Part shown: piece by piece, positions 18,986 through 28,949 of the stretch
Layout: each line of letters opens with the position of its first letter
Position numbering within the stretch: the first letter of the stretch is position 1
Assembly (NCBI GenBank): GCA_035771165.1
Contig: JAWNZC010000285.1
Location: 310,001-374,000 of the forward strand
DNA from: Paragorgia papillata
Taxonomy: Eukaryota; Cnidaria; Anthozoa; Scleralcyonacea; Coralliidae
Direction of reading: 5' to 3'
DNA length: 64,000 nucleotides
The notes under the pieces: model-generated
The model's input: only the letters and a program-made list of their open reading frames with translations
Databases searched by the model: none
What the model was told of the DNA's origin: nothing
Translations under genes and position numbers: made by a program

Positions 18986-21277
18986 TCAATATACAGTTGT
19001 GAAGTCTCTGTATGGACCAGCGTTTGGGTACACACACCTACTGCCATTTTGGTAAGGCCAATATGCTGGATATCCAAAGGTTGGTGGTTGAAACACCGGG
19101 GCGTACAGTGGTTGAAACACAGGAGCATACGGTGGTTGAAACACAGAAGCGTTTGGTGGTGGAAGAAATGGGGGGAATGTTGCATGTATTTCTGCGGCTG
19201 TATCTGATGTCGGTTCTCCGGGGGCATCGTAGTTGAGTCTTTCGGGGGGTCGTCGGAATCGTCGAGGTCTGTTGTATTGTTCGTTCGGCGGTGGCGATGC
19301 CTGGGTGTTTTCTGATGATGCAATTGTGCTGTCAAAAGACATTTCATGTATGTTTTCATCATTTTCTTCAATCTCTTCTGTGTCGTTCACTGCAGTCCGT
19401 CCAGCGTTAACGTGATTCTCTTCTGGTTCTGTGCTGTTGTCTGGCTGGTTTCCGTAGTCACTTCGTAGGGCTGTTGGTATGAATGATGGGAGCTCCTCAT
19501 TATCATTATCTTCATATCCTCCCTCTTCTTCCTTTCTTTGTTGTGTTTGTCCTGATTTTCGGTATGGAGTTGGGCGACTCGCTGCTTCCTTGCCAGTTAC
19601 ATTTTCTTCGATGAGATGCGGGCAAGGTAAAAGCATATTACGGTGTAACGTGCGTGACGTTCCAATGCCAGATTCACGTTGGACTTCATAGACAGGTATG
19701 TTTTTGCCTTTCTGTTGAACTACCACATACACGTCTTGTTCCCAATAAGCTCTAATCTTTCCTGGTCCCCCAGTCTCGCGTACATTCCGAACCAGGACAC
19801 GGTCACCAGGTTGAAGTAAAATACTTCTGACTTTCTTGTCATATTGGTATTTCCCACGCGCGGCAGTCTTGGATGATTTATGCGTCGCAAGTTGGTGAGC
19901 TTGTTGCATCGATTGGCGCCATTTCTCCACATATGCACTATATGATTTCCTGCTCGTTGGCGGCGACTTGAAACCAAATATGAGATCAATTGACAGTCGG
20001 GGATGTCTTCCAAAGAGGAGAGAGTAAGGCGAAAACCCTGTTGAATTACACCTGGTGCAGTTGTAGGCGTGCACTAGCTTGTTCAGGTGGTCGGACCAAC
20101 GCGACTTGTACGTTTCCGGCAGGGTTCGGAGCATGGCCAGCAGGGCGCGGTTGAAGCGTTCGACTTGTCTATTTCCTTGGGGATGGAAAGGTGTGGTCTT
20201 AAAGTGTGTAATTCCACAAAGTTTGTCGAGTTGGTAGAACAATTTATTTTCGAATTCTCCTCCTTGGTCATGGTGAATGGTCTGTGGAAAACCAAACCCG
20301 AGTATAAAATTGTTGTAGACTTTCTCTGCAGCGGTTTTCGCTGATTTATTTCGCGTCGGATAGGCTTAGGCGAAGCGCGTAAAGTGATCCATGACGACCA
20401 GGATGTATTCGTACCCTCCTTTACTCTTTTCTAAATGTAGGAAGTCGATGGAATTCAGTTGAAATGGTGAAGAAGTGAATATAGGATGAGGTTCTCGATG
20501 TGTCGTTGCAGGCGGCTTCTGCTTCAGGCACTGGCAGACGTTCTGCACATAATGGGTTATGTCGGCCTGCATACGAGGCCAGTATAATCTGGTTCGGGCT
20601 AGATCACATACTCGCTCGTGACCAAGGTGTCCCATTTCGTCATGCAGTTCTCTGTAAACATGTTGACGAAGATGGCGTGGCCAGACCACTTGTTCTCTGT
20701 GTGCGGCATTACGGTATAAAATTTTATCTTTTACAGTCAGTTTTGTCCATTCTTGTAGCAGTTGTCGTACTGCTAGCGGCTCCCGTTGTCTTTCTGTTGG
20801 TGATAGAGTGGTACGGCTCTGCTTTAAATGGACCACCCGTTGTATTGACGGATCCTTCTTTTGTGCTTGGGCTAGATCGATGGTTGTGACGCGCGTATTG
20901 TTGGTCTCCTTGATATTTTCGCTTAAAATATATGGCTGATCAGTCAACGCAGTTATCCACGGAATATCACCTTTGTTTTCTAGCTCAACTGCTGACGTCA
21001 CGGCTTGTAGTACTGATTGTGTCGTTTCCTCTGTGCAAGTCTCCATATATGATTCCATGTCCATAGACATCCGAGACAAAGCGTCTGCGTCGATGTTCGC
21101 TTTACCAGGACGGTACCGAATATTGAAATTATAATCCGCCAGTTCCCCAATCCATCGAAGACCCGATGCATTTAACTTCGCTGAAGTTAAGACGTATGTT
21201 AATGGTTGTTGTCCGTGTATACGGTAAATTGAGGTGCGTAATAAAGATAATCGCGGAACTGATCGGTAATCGCCCAC
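18986..21277 (-). pseudogene. Gypsy RNase H end and integrase
   Basis: From right to left: the end of RNase H (RYRPGKANIDADALSRM), the H2C2 finger (HDEMGHLGHERV ... CQC near 20600-20540), and the integrase core beginning LNSIDFLHLEKS. An in-frame TAA at 20366-20368 interrupts the core, and the frame continues to D in HHDQGGEF and E in VERFNRALLAML. The C-terminal tail to 18986 holds four imperfect repeats of YAPVFQPP coded by a roughly 27-bp repeat (about 19075-19165). The catalytic triad is present, so the single stop is the main defect. Confidence 0.8.
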
Positions 21278-22858
21278 TTGAGAGCTAAGAATTCAAGTTT
21301 ACCCGAATGGGCATGATAGTTCTTCTCTGGTGGCGTAAGCGTTCTCGATGCATATGCAATAACTCGAATTGTACCGTCTTGCTTTTGATAAAGAATCGCT
21401 CCTAGTCCGTCGTTTGACGCATCGGTGTGTACAATATAAGGCTTGTGATAGTCGGGGTAGGCCATAATCGGTGGGCTTGTGAGGTGCTCTATCAGCTTTT
21501 CCAGTGACTCTTGATGTTGTTTCGTCCATTGAATCGCGGTTGAAGAAGATAACTGGCCACTTTTGCTCCTTCTTTTATCTTTGGTATCCGGCTTCGCTGT
21601 CTTTGGAACGTTTAATAAGTCGTACAATGGTTTAGCAATTCTTGAAAACTTTGCGATATAACGACGGTAGTATCCCAGAAGGCCAACCAGGCACCTTACG
21701 TCTCCAATCGTTTTGGGGTTAGAATTCTTTAAAACTCTAACGGCTTCCATGCCTTTGGGGTCCATCGTATAACCATCTTTCGATACTATGCGCCCCAGAA
21801 AGCAGACTTCTCGCTTGAAAAAGTTACATTTTCGTGGTTTTAGTTTCACGCCGTGCTGTCGTAATCGACGTAATACTTTACGTAAATGTTCAACATGCTG
21901 GTCGAAGGAACCACTGAAAACAATCACATCGTCCAAGTACGGTATTGCAATCTCATCTCTGAGATCACCGAGGCAGTGTTCCATAAATCTTTGGAAGTTG
22001 GCTGGTGCATTCGTCAGTCCAAAGGGGATCCTCACCCATTCATACAGACCCCAAGGAGTGATAAACGCTGTTAAGTGGCGACTCTCTTTCCCCATGAAGC
22101 CTTGATGGTAGGCTTTCCCCTGATCAAGAACACTGAACCAGGAATTACCACCTAAGTTGTCCAAAGTTTCTTGTACCCGGGGGATAGGATGACGGTCAGG
22201 AATTGTCCGTCGGTTTAATTCCCGGTAGTCCACGCAGAGGCGCAATGTGCCATCTTTCTTACGCACGCAAAACCACCGGCGAGGAATAAGGTGATTTTGA
22301 TTTGGTGATAAATTGCTTATTCAGAAGGTCTTGTACATGATGTTTCACTTCTTGGCATAGTGGTCTGGTACCGAGGTGTAGTTTTTTTGGACAGGCTTTT
22401 GAAAGGTTGATGTTTACCCGGAGATCTGGAATGCTACCAATATCATCGTCATTACGCGCAAAGGATTCGGATTCTTCTAATAGCATTGCTCGTGCAGTTA
22501 TCTTCTGTTCTTCTGTCAGACCACTGAGATCTATGCCATTCATTATGTCTTCGTGACTGTCGTGCGTCGGTTGGTCTTCTTGGCTTTGAACAACTCCACA
22601 TTGTGCTGGCCTTGCAGTTGAGCTCGCTTCTTCAGGCTGAACAGAGTCGTTCTTTAATTTCACATGAACAGGTGTTGCGGATTTGATTAGTTGTAGATTT
22701 CCCAAGACTGTTCGTCGATTCAGAATGATGTCGCGGTTTGTTGTGTTGCGGACTGCGACACTAAGCAATGTTTTTCTCCCTTTCTTGACCGAAGTCATTG
22801 TCTCTTGCAATTCTAATCCTGCTGGCCAATGAGAGTTTTCATCAGGTTCAAACAACAC
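21199..22858 (-). pseudogene. Gypsy reverse transcriptase and RNase H
   Basis: Two adjoining frames. 22858-22259 covers the protease-RT linker and RT start ([20 protein letters not shown]). 22266-21199 covers RT ([20 protein letters not shown], then the catalytic [11 protein letters not shown] near 21950-21920) and RNase H ([18 protein letters not shown]). A frame change lies near 22260 and a one-base loss near 21205, where RNase H passes into the downstream frame. Motifs are otherwise intact. Confidence 0.85.
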
Positions 22859-22892
22859 CGGTAATTCGTAATCAATTCGACCTCAATTCGAT

Positions 22893-22945
22893 ACCAAGAA
22901 ACCAAACAAGGGAAGTACCGTGCTTCCCTTGTTTGGTTTCTTGGT
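22893..22945. repeat. Perfect 23-bp inverted repeat with 7-bp loop
   Basis: The left arm starts ACCAAGAAACC and the right arm is its exact reverse complement; the loop is TACCGTG. It lies in gypsy pol sequence between protease and RT and breaks the coding frame. Confidence 0.85.
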
Positions 22946-23141
22946 TAGGTCTTGATCAGAACATCTTTCTTTGCAGTTTTAACAAAGCAAAGGCAGTCTT
23001 GGCTCTCATCTTGAATCAGGTCCACAAGGTCGTCCAAAGTTTCATCACTGTATTGTGCAAAACTTGCTTGGATCGAGGCACTATCACTTCCAACAATTTA
23101 TTTAATGACATTGTACCCCACTTATTGGGTTTCCTAACTGT

Positions 23142-23743
23142 TCAGAAGTCACCAAGAAAGGTACCATAATTGCTGTCACCCGTCCTTTTGTAGGAAGTAA
23201 TTTGACAGCCAGTATACGGAATCGGGGTTCCATTAGCTGCGGTCAGTTCTAGGGGTCTGTCCAACAATTCCGATATGTTCTTTGTCTTGACGTTTGGAAA
23301 CTGTGATTGCAAGAAATTCTCAGTAATTATGGACACTTGGCACCAGTATCCCAAAGTACTTTGAGCTGAAAGTCATTCAGGAGGACTGTCACCATACATT
23401 TCTCTCCAACCAGGCTTGCCATTTTTGCCAACTGCTTTGGAGTTAGATGACTTACCAAGGTTGCTTGATCAGTATTTTGGTACTCGGTGTCAAGCTCAGT
23501 AGCAGCTACTTGTTCCACAGCTTTACACAAAGGCTTGTGTAAGTGCCAATGTTCTTTTTGACACTTTCTGGAACAATACAACACAAGTTTGCACTGAGAA
23601 CAACGTTGCAATTCTTCTAAACATTCAACTGTTTTATTACAATTGTAACACTGGTGGGACCTTGTGATGGGATCGGCTACTATCGGTCCCTCGGGAGAAA
23701 CCTTGGTCCGTTTAAAGACTGTTTCCTTGATTTTCTCCGACAA
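23142..23743 (-). pseudogene. Gypsy MYND-type zinc finger and aspartic protease
   Basis: In 23743-23327 a MYND pattern is complete: CYNC, then CSQCKLVLYCSRKCQKEHW, then H and C in LHKPLC. It is followed by the protease active-site segment LKVLWDTGAKC near 23340. The rest of the protease (ELTAANGTPIPYTG) is in another frame, 23354-23142, so a frame shift lies at the active site. A MYND finger between nucleocapsid and protease is unusual for gypsy elements as I know them; it may bind nucleic acid or a host partner. Confidence 0.75.
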
Positions 23744-25028
23744 CCAGCAGCATAATGGCTATCATCACCACAAATGAAGCAGTGTTGACAATTCGTATTA
23801 CCACTTTCTTGGCAGGATGAACACAATGTTCTCCTAGAGGGCTGTTTACCTTTTGCTCTTGTATCTTCACGCTGCATACTTTTGTTCCTAACTTCTGCTC
23901 TGAGGGACTCAACTTCTGTCTTGATCCCGTGATTCACTGCCATCACATCGCTGGGTGAAGTTGTGGGTTTTGTCGGCTGTGAATTTCTTTTGGATTCTTG
24001 GTCGGTGCTCACCAAAGATGCCTGGCCAACCTTAGTGTTGCATTGTGACTTCATCTTTCTTGATCTTTCACTCTCAGAGGAAACAGCCACATTGAGCTGG
24101 TGAATTAGGTCTTCATCTTGGATAGTGACATCTTTCAGGTAGGGCCGGAGTTTTGCACGGATACTTTCATCTTGTGGTCCAGTCTCAATTGTTCTCAGGA
24201 AGAGCTTTTGGATATGGTCTGCATCATACTGCAATGTGTCGGAACCTTTTGTACTGGTAAAATTAATCTTCTGTCTTAAGTCCAATGCACGCATGAGGAA
24301 TGCCTGGGGTGATTCTTTGGGACCTTGGCACACAGAAGCCAAACTCTGATACAGTTCTGTTGTATCCTTCACATCATAATGGCTGTGAATAATCTTTCTC
24401 AGCCGATCCAGTGTCAGGTCACTGAACATTTCAAGGTAACTTCTTAGGACGATACTTGGGCTGATTGGACAAATCACACCATTGACTATTTCAGCTTCTG
24501 TGTATCCTTGTTCTTGACCGGCTTCAATTTGTCGTACCAAAGAAGTGTAGTTGAGTTTTTCCTTCTGGTTGGGCTCCCCAATTTGTCCAATGATCTTGAA
24601 CTGCCTACTCAGTGCACTTGTGGGTCCAAACATTGCAGGCAATGATGAGTTATTTGTTGTTTTCCCCCTTAGTTTCTCTTCTGCTTGGTCTAATTCTATC
24701 TCCTGCGATGTCTGAAGTTTCTTTAGCTGTTCTTTTAACAATTCCACCTCCTGTTCCTTATTATTCTGAACAACTACAGGTTCTTCTTTCTGAGACTCAG
24801 CATTGGTTTCTTTACAATGGCAACTTGTTCATCTGTCGCTAGCTTATCAAGTTCTTTCTCTAGGGATTCTGACACAATTGCCACCATTTGAATTTTATTG
24901 TCTTTCCATGTCGCTTGTTCAATCCATATACGCTCAGCTATTACTTTTATTACATCCATGCTAGCCTGACAAAGGGAGACTTGGAGCTGAAGTTGTAAGT
25001 CTTCGATTTTGGCATTCGCGTCGGGCAT
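23680..25028 (-). pseudogene. Gypsy gag (capsid and CCHC nucleocapsid)
   Basis: The N-terminus MPDANAKIEDLQLQLQ (from 25028) looks coiled-coil. After a frame change near 24775 the main frame (24747-23680) carries a helical capsid-type domain (LQYDADHIQKLFLRTIETGP) and a nucleocapsid knuckle CFICGDDSHYAAGC near 23760. It packages the RNA genome in virus-like particles. It is followed by the MYND/protease frame. Confidence 0.75.
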
Positions 25029-25281
25029 TTTCGTTTGAGATATCAACAAAATCCTCGGTGGTTTCTGTCACACAACTGCATCCGATTCTTTACACAACAG
25101 ATCTTGTTATCAAATGATAAATCTTAGAGTTCCACGAGTCGCTGGGGACTTGATAAGATTCTACCACATTTTAATGTCTATGCCAGCGATACAATCCAAT
25201 CGCCTTTTACACAAATATACAAAGTATTTTGCTTTACCTTCTAGGAATAACTTCTCCTTGATCTCGGTGGGACCTCCAAAT

Positions 25282-25480
25282 TGTTACCCAGTCAGTTAGT
25301 AAACTGCTTTAATACTTGTTTAAAACTTTTAATGAAGAATACTAAAACGACAAATATCAAATATGGTTTTGTTCTCTCCAAACTCGTGGTCTCTCACCAT
25401 CGTTCTACTTCATGAAAACTAATCGCGGTCTCACACCAGTGTTCTACTTCATGTAAGCTAATTACATTTTCCTTATCTAA
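25282..25480 (-). repeat. Gypsy 5' LTR
   Basis: Plus-strand ends TGTTACCCAG ... CTTATCTAA; the terminal CA present in the other LTR is lost at the U2 junction. The short inverted TGTTA/TAACA termini are typical for LTRs. Confidence 0.85.
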
Positions 25481-25481
25481 T

Positions 25482-25546
25482 TTATATTAAACTGATTTTT
25501 GGGCTTCGGCCATGGGATTGAAGCTTGCTTCGCCCTGGCCACGGGT
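25482..25546 (+). ncRNA. U2: U2 snRNA 3' part, first segment (split by a hAT-like element)
   Basis: Starts TATATTAAACTGATTTTTGG, which includes the Sm site ATTTTTGG, and continues through the stem-loop III region to CCACGGGT. The remaining U2 3' end resumes at 27007. The gene is also truncated on the left by the gypsy element. Confidence 0.88.
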
Positions 25547-27001
25547 CAGGGGCGGATTTAGCATACATCAGACCGGTCACGCGACTGACGTAAAAAATCA
25601 CCCGAATAACTGCGCAATCACACAATATTTTAATCTCAACAGTCTTCTAGAAAATGTTATGCCGTGACTCCAAAGTTTGGCATACTGATTAGGTTTCAAA
25701 TTCGCTTTTATCGTAATTTGCGAGTCAGCAAACACTGGGCAGGGATGACCGGTGGTCAGCGTACGCTTTGAGAGTTTTGACCGGTTTGCGGAGAGATCTG
25801 ATTGGTGTTTGAATAATTTGACCGATCTGCACCATGGCAACCACTTTTTTGACCGATTTGCCTCAAACCTGATTGGCTGTCGCGTCGATTTTGGGCTTTT
25901 TGACCGATCTGCACCATGGCAACCACCGATTGCTGACTCAGCTGAGATACCGAGTAATTTATTCATTGAAGACTGAAGGCTTCTCACTGTGTTCGTGGTT
26001 TCAGTCATACGAGTTCTGTATAAGCGTTTTCGAACGGGTTTTAACTGCTTTTAACAGTAACGATGAAGAGATACTGTTGTACTGAGAACAATCTACGATG
26101 ATTTGTCATCTAGATTACACAGTCATCGATTTATTTCAAGCGAGGAACATTTTAATAGACGCGATTGAAAGCCTCTGAATTTTGGCGCCGCGCGGAGTCA
26201 TTTATTCGCCTACTGCTGTAAGGTAAGACTGGTAAGTTAAGGTCGTCTTAGTTTCATTTCAAATATACAAACAATCTAGTGTCGAATATATATGTTTTTG
26301 TCCAGTCTCAATATCGTATTATTTATCATTTTGCGTCCTAGTGAAGTCTGAGTTCAGAGTTCAGAGATATATTTATTCAGCAAGGCGGCATTAGCATATT
26401 TCACGCTTGCCAGGAGCTCTTATATATGAATTTGAAAGACTCAATTGATCCTTAAGCCAAGGTTGAGTTCAACGTTAAATTGGATCTTTCTTTTCATGAT
26501 TTTGAAATGAATAACTGTTTTCAAATTATGGTTAGTCTCGCTATCTTGCTCTGATAAGATATATTTTAACGGCGCATTCGTGAAATATGACCCCAGGTTT
26601 ATGGTTTATCTAATTAGCTTATATCAATGTTACCGTAGTCGGTAGATAACATATAACTTATTAAATTAGAGAAAATTACAAACTACAAGGTCTTTGAGAC
26701 AATGAATATTTAGTAAATTTTGGAAGGCATGCCATGTGTTTGCGCCTTTCTCGTTTGGCTAATATTTTAGTTAGCTTTGTAAAAATATAAATGCTGAACA
26801 TCCAATTTGGACAAATGTTTTGTAAACATAATAAAATGTGCCATTAAAAATATGTTTTAAAAGTTTCAAAATTTTGCTCAAATGTGCTGTCAAATCGGGG
26901 GATATGCCGTTTTAGAGACCCCAATTTCAAAAAATTTCCGGACCCTAGAACCGTGGACCACAACTTTGACTGACGTTTTCAAAATCCTAAATCCGCCCCT
27001 G
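25547..27001. mobile_element. Non-autonomous hAT-like element, 5-bp target duplication
   Basis: Termini CAGGGGCGGATTTAG and CTAAATCCGCCCCTG are perfect 15-bp inverted repeats. They are flanked by CGGGT at 25542-25546 and 27002-27006, and the uninterrupted U2 at 41210 confirms the empty site. A direct repeat of GACCGATCTGCACCATGGCA occurs near 25820 and 25900. No transposase frame was seen. A 5-bp duplication fits the hAT5 group. Confidence 0.85.
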
Positions 27002-27006
27002 CGGGT

Positions 27007-27043
27007 TGTCTCGGTATTGCACCACCTCCGAGTACGGCCCTCC
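27007..27043 (+). ncRNA. U2: U2 snRNA 3' end, second segment
   Basis: TGTCTCGGTATTGCACCACC and the terminal GGCCCTCC match the end of the U2 at 41260. The following 107 bp (CATCGTCATCACAAATAAAA...) form the U2 3' flank, also seen after the copy at 41260. Confidence 0.88.
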
Positions 27044-27150
27044 TCCCTTATAGGGAGAACATCGTCATCACAAATAAAAAGAAAACCGAACCCTCTAACC
27101 CGTGCCTGATTGTTTTCGGGTCAAACAAAAAAAACTCGATTTTTTTCTTT
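27044..27150 (+). promoter_or_regulatory. Short spacer between tandem U2 genes
   Basis: It begins with the shared U2 3' flank (a 3'-box-like ACAAATAAAAAGAAAACC) and ends with TCGATTTTTTTCTTT directly before the next U2. The same T-rich word precedes the U2 start at 49392. It shows that U2 genes were head-to-tail here. Confidence 0.6.
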
Positions 27151-27214
27151 ATCCCTTCTCGGCCTATCGGCTAAGATCAGATCAAGGGTAGTATCTGTTC
27201 TTATCAGCTTAATA
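27151..27214 (+). ncRNA. U2: U2 snRNA 5' part, nt 1-59 with a 5-bp duplication
   Basis: Starts ATCCCTTCTCGGCC, the U2 5' end. It differs by AGATC doubled at 27174-27183, one base inside the Keno target site, and by GGG for GTG next to the branch-point box. Utopia-like copy 2 follows at nt 59, so the gene is cut. Confidence 0.88.
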
Positions 27215-28865
27215 GTTTACTATTTCGCTGTCGAGAAGTTGATCAGGTCCTGGGTATTTAACCTCGTTTGCGTTTAGGCTCTCGAGACACGTTGACCGGT
27301 TTTCAACCGCCAGCGATCCCATTCTGACCAGCTACGCTTTGCTAGGATTAGGGCGCTTACTATACTAGTGCGTAGTTACAGTCTTCGGACTGTTCTCGAA
27401 AACTAGTAAGGTTCGCTATGCGGTACAGGTGTCTAGGCACTTGTTTGAGCAACGCTCAAGCAACTGTCTCTACGCCTGTGCTATAGTTTAGCTCGCTATA
27501 CATGTTAGCGGCGGTCGACTTCTTCGGAAGAAGGCTGTCGTTAGCTCTTCTCGTTCGCGCCCCAGGGCCTGGCCGTTCTTCTGAGAACGCGTGCTGCCTA
27601 CCCTGACACCGCTGAGAAGACGCTAATCTAACGCTTATAGCGATAGAGATTTATCTTCTTCTCTCGCAGCGGTTTCTACGCGAGACGATATCGCTGTCTT
27701 ACAGTGACTTCGCCTTGTTTAGCCCCCGCTTTATTATTCTCGCTCTTTGTTTTTATTCCTGTGAGTAGGCTCTTCTTTCGCTATTGCGGCTCACATAAGT
27801 ATACCTTGTGAGTTGTTCCTTTATTATTTGATATTATACTTCATTATTTCCCCGACTAGCGAAGACTACAGCACGAGTACGAGCCAAGTACCGAGCTAGT
27901 TGGAATATGTTTAGCCTAGCATTATTGTTCATCAAATATTATTTACCGACACGGGTAGTTTTACCGTGAATTTGCATGTTAGTTCGTTAGTTATACTTTT
28001 CTTTTCCTGGGCGCTCGAACGTTGGTTTTGTTTCGTTCGCTCTTTCTTACTCTAGCTGTTTATTTTTCTTCTTCTCTCGCAGCGGTTTCTACGCGAGACG
28101 ATATCGCTGTCTTACAGTGACTTCGCCTCGTTTAGCCCTCGCTTTATTATTTTCGCTCTTTGTTTTGATTCCTGTGAGTAGGCTCTTCTTTCGCTTTTGC
28201 GGCTCACATAAGTATACCTTGTGAGTCGTTCTTTTATTATTTGATATTATATTTTATTATTTCCCCGACTAGCAAAGACTACAGCACGATTACGAGCCAA
28301 GTACCGAGCTAGTCGGAATCTATTTAGCTTAGTATTATTGTTAAACAATATTATTTACCGACACGGCTAGTGATTTTACCGTGAATTGGCATTTTATCTT
28401 GCTAGTTGTACTTTTCTTTTCGTGGGCGTTCGAACGTGGGTTTTGTTTCGGTCGCTCTTTTCGTGTCGTTTCGTGGTTTTAATCACGACTTGTACTTGGT
28501 ATTTGTTTTTTTTTGTTTCTTCTCTTCTCTCTTTTTTACTTTACCAATCATTCACCGGCGGCTATGACCTCGCTTACACTGGAATGCGTCGTTCCTTTTC
28601 CTCCCGGTGGCATTCCGTGTCCTGTATGCGGAAAGAAACAGAGGCGAACCTCCTCATTCAAGGAACATGTTGGGAAAGTACATTCGGTGACTGACGTCAA
28701 AACTCCGACAACATGCTCGGCCTGCGATAGGAAGTTTGATGCCTTCCGACCGGCGTCAACTCACTTCACTCGATGCAAAGCTAGAACTGATACGGCGAAA
28801 ACTGCAACCAACACGAGTCTCTCACCGGTCAAGTGTACTACCGAATCCGTCAACCCGCCTTCAGA
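27215..28865 (+). mobile_element. Utopia-like LINE copy 2, 5' part only
   Basis: It starts GTTTACTATTTCGC at the same U2 base as copy 1 and runs through the two 5' UTR monomers and the ORF start. Similarity to copy 1 stops after ACCCGCCTTCAGA at 28865, where the helicase-bearing element begins. The 3' part, and the U2 flank it should have, are absent. Confidence 0.85.
28564..28865 (+). pseudogene. Utopia-like ORF N-terminus with two C2H2-type fingers
   Basis: From MTSLTLECVVPFPPGG the frame stays open past both fingers: CPVCGKKQRRTSSFKEHVGK with a following H, and CSACDRKFDAF...H...C. In copy 1 the second finger is frameshifted, so this copy shows the better sequence. It is cut off by the junction at 28865. 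Confidence 0.75.
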
Positions 28866-28949
28866 TAGCCTGCGTGCGGACGCTTGTATTTCCGGAGTTT
28901 GGGTAATTGAATCCCTATAAGCGTCTGCGCATTGGAGGCCAAAACCTTG

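Larger units (their letters stand above)
18515..25480 (-). mobile_element. Ty3/gypsy LTR retrotransposon inserted in U2, minus orientation
   Basis: Two LTRs of about 200 bp flank gag, MYND/protease, RT, RNase H and integrase frames read leftwards. A primer-binding site TGGAGGTCCCACCGAGAT lies three bases inside the right LTR, and a polypurine tract (AGGGGGGGACAG on minus) abuts the left LTR. Left flank is U2 to about nt 64 and right flank is U2 from about nt 90. No target duplication is seen and about 25 nt of U2 (stem-loop IIb) is missing. Confidence 0.85.
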
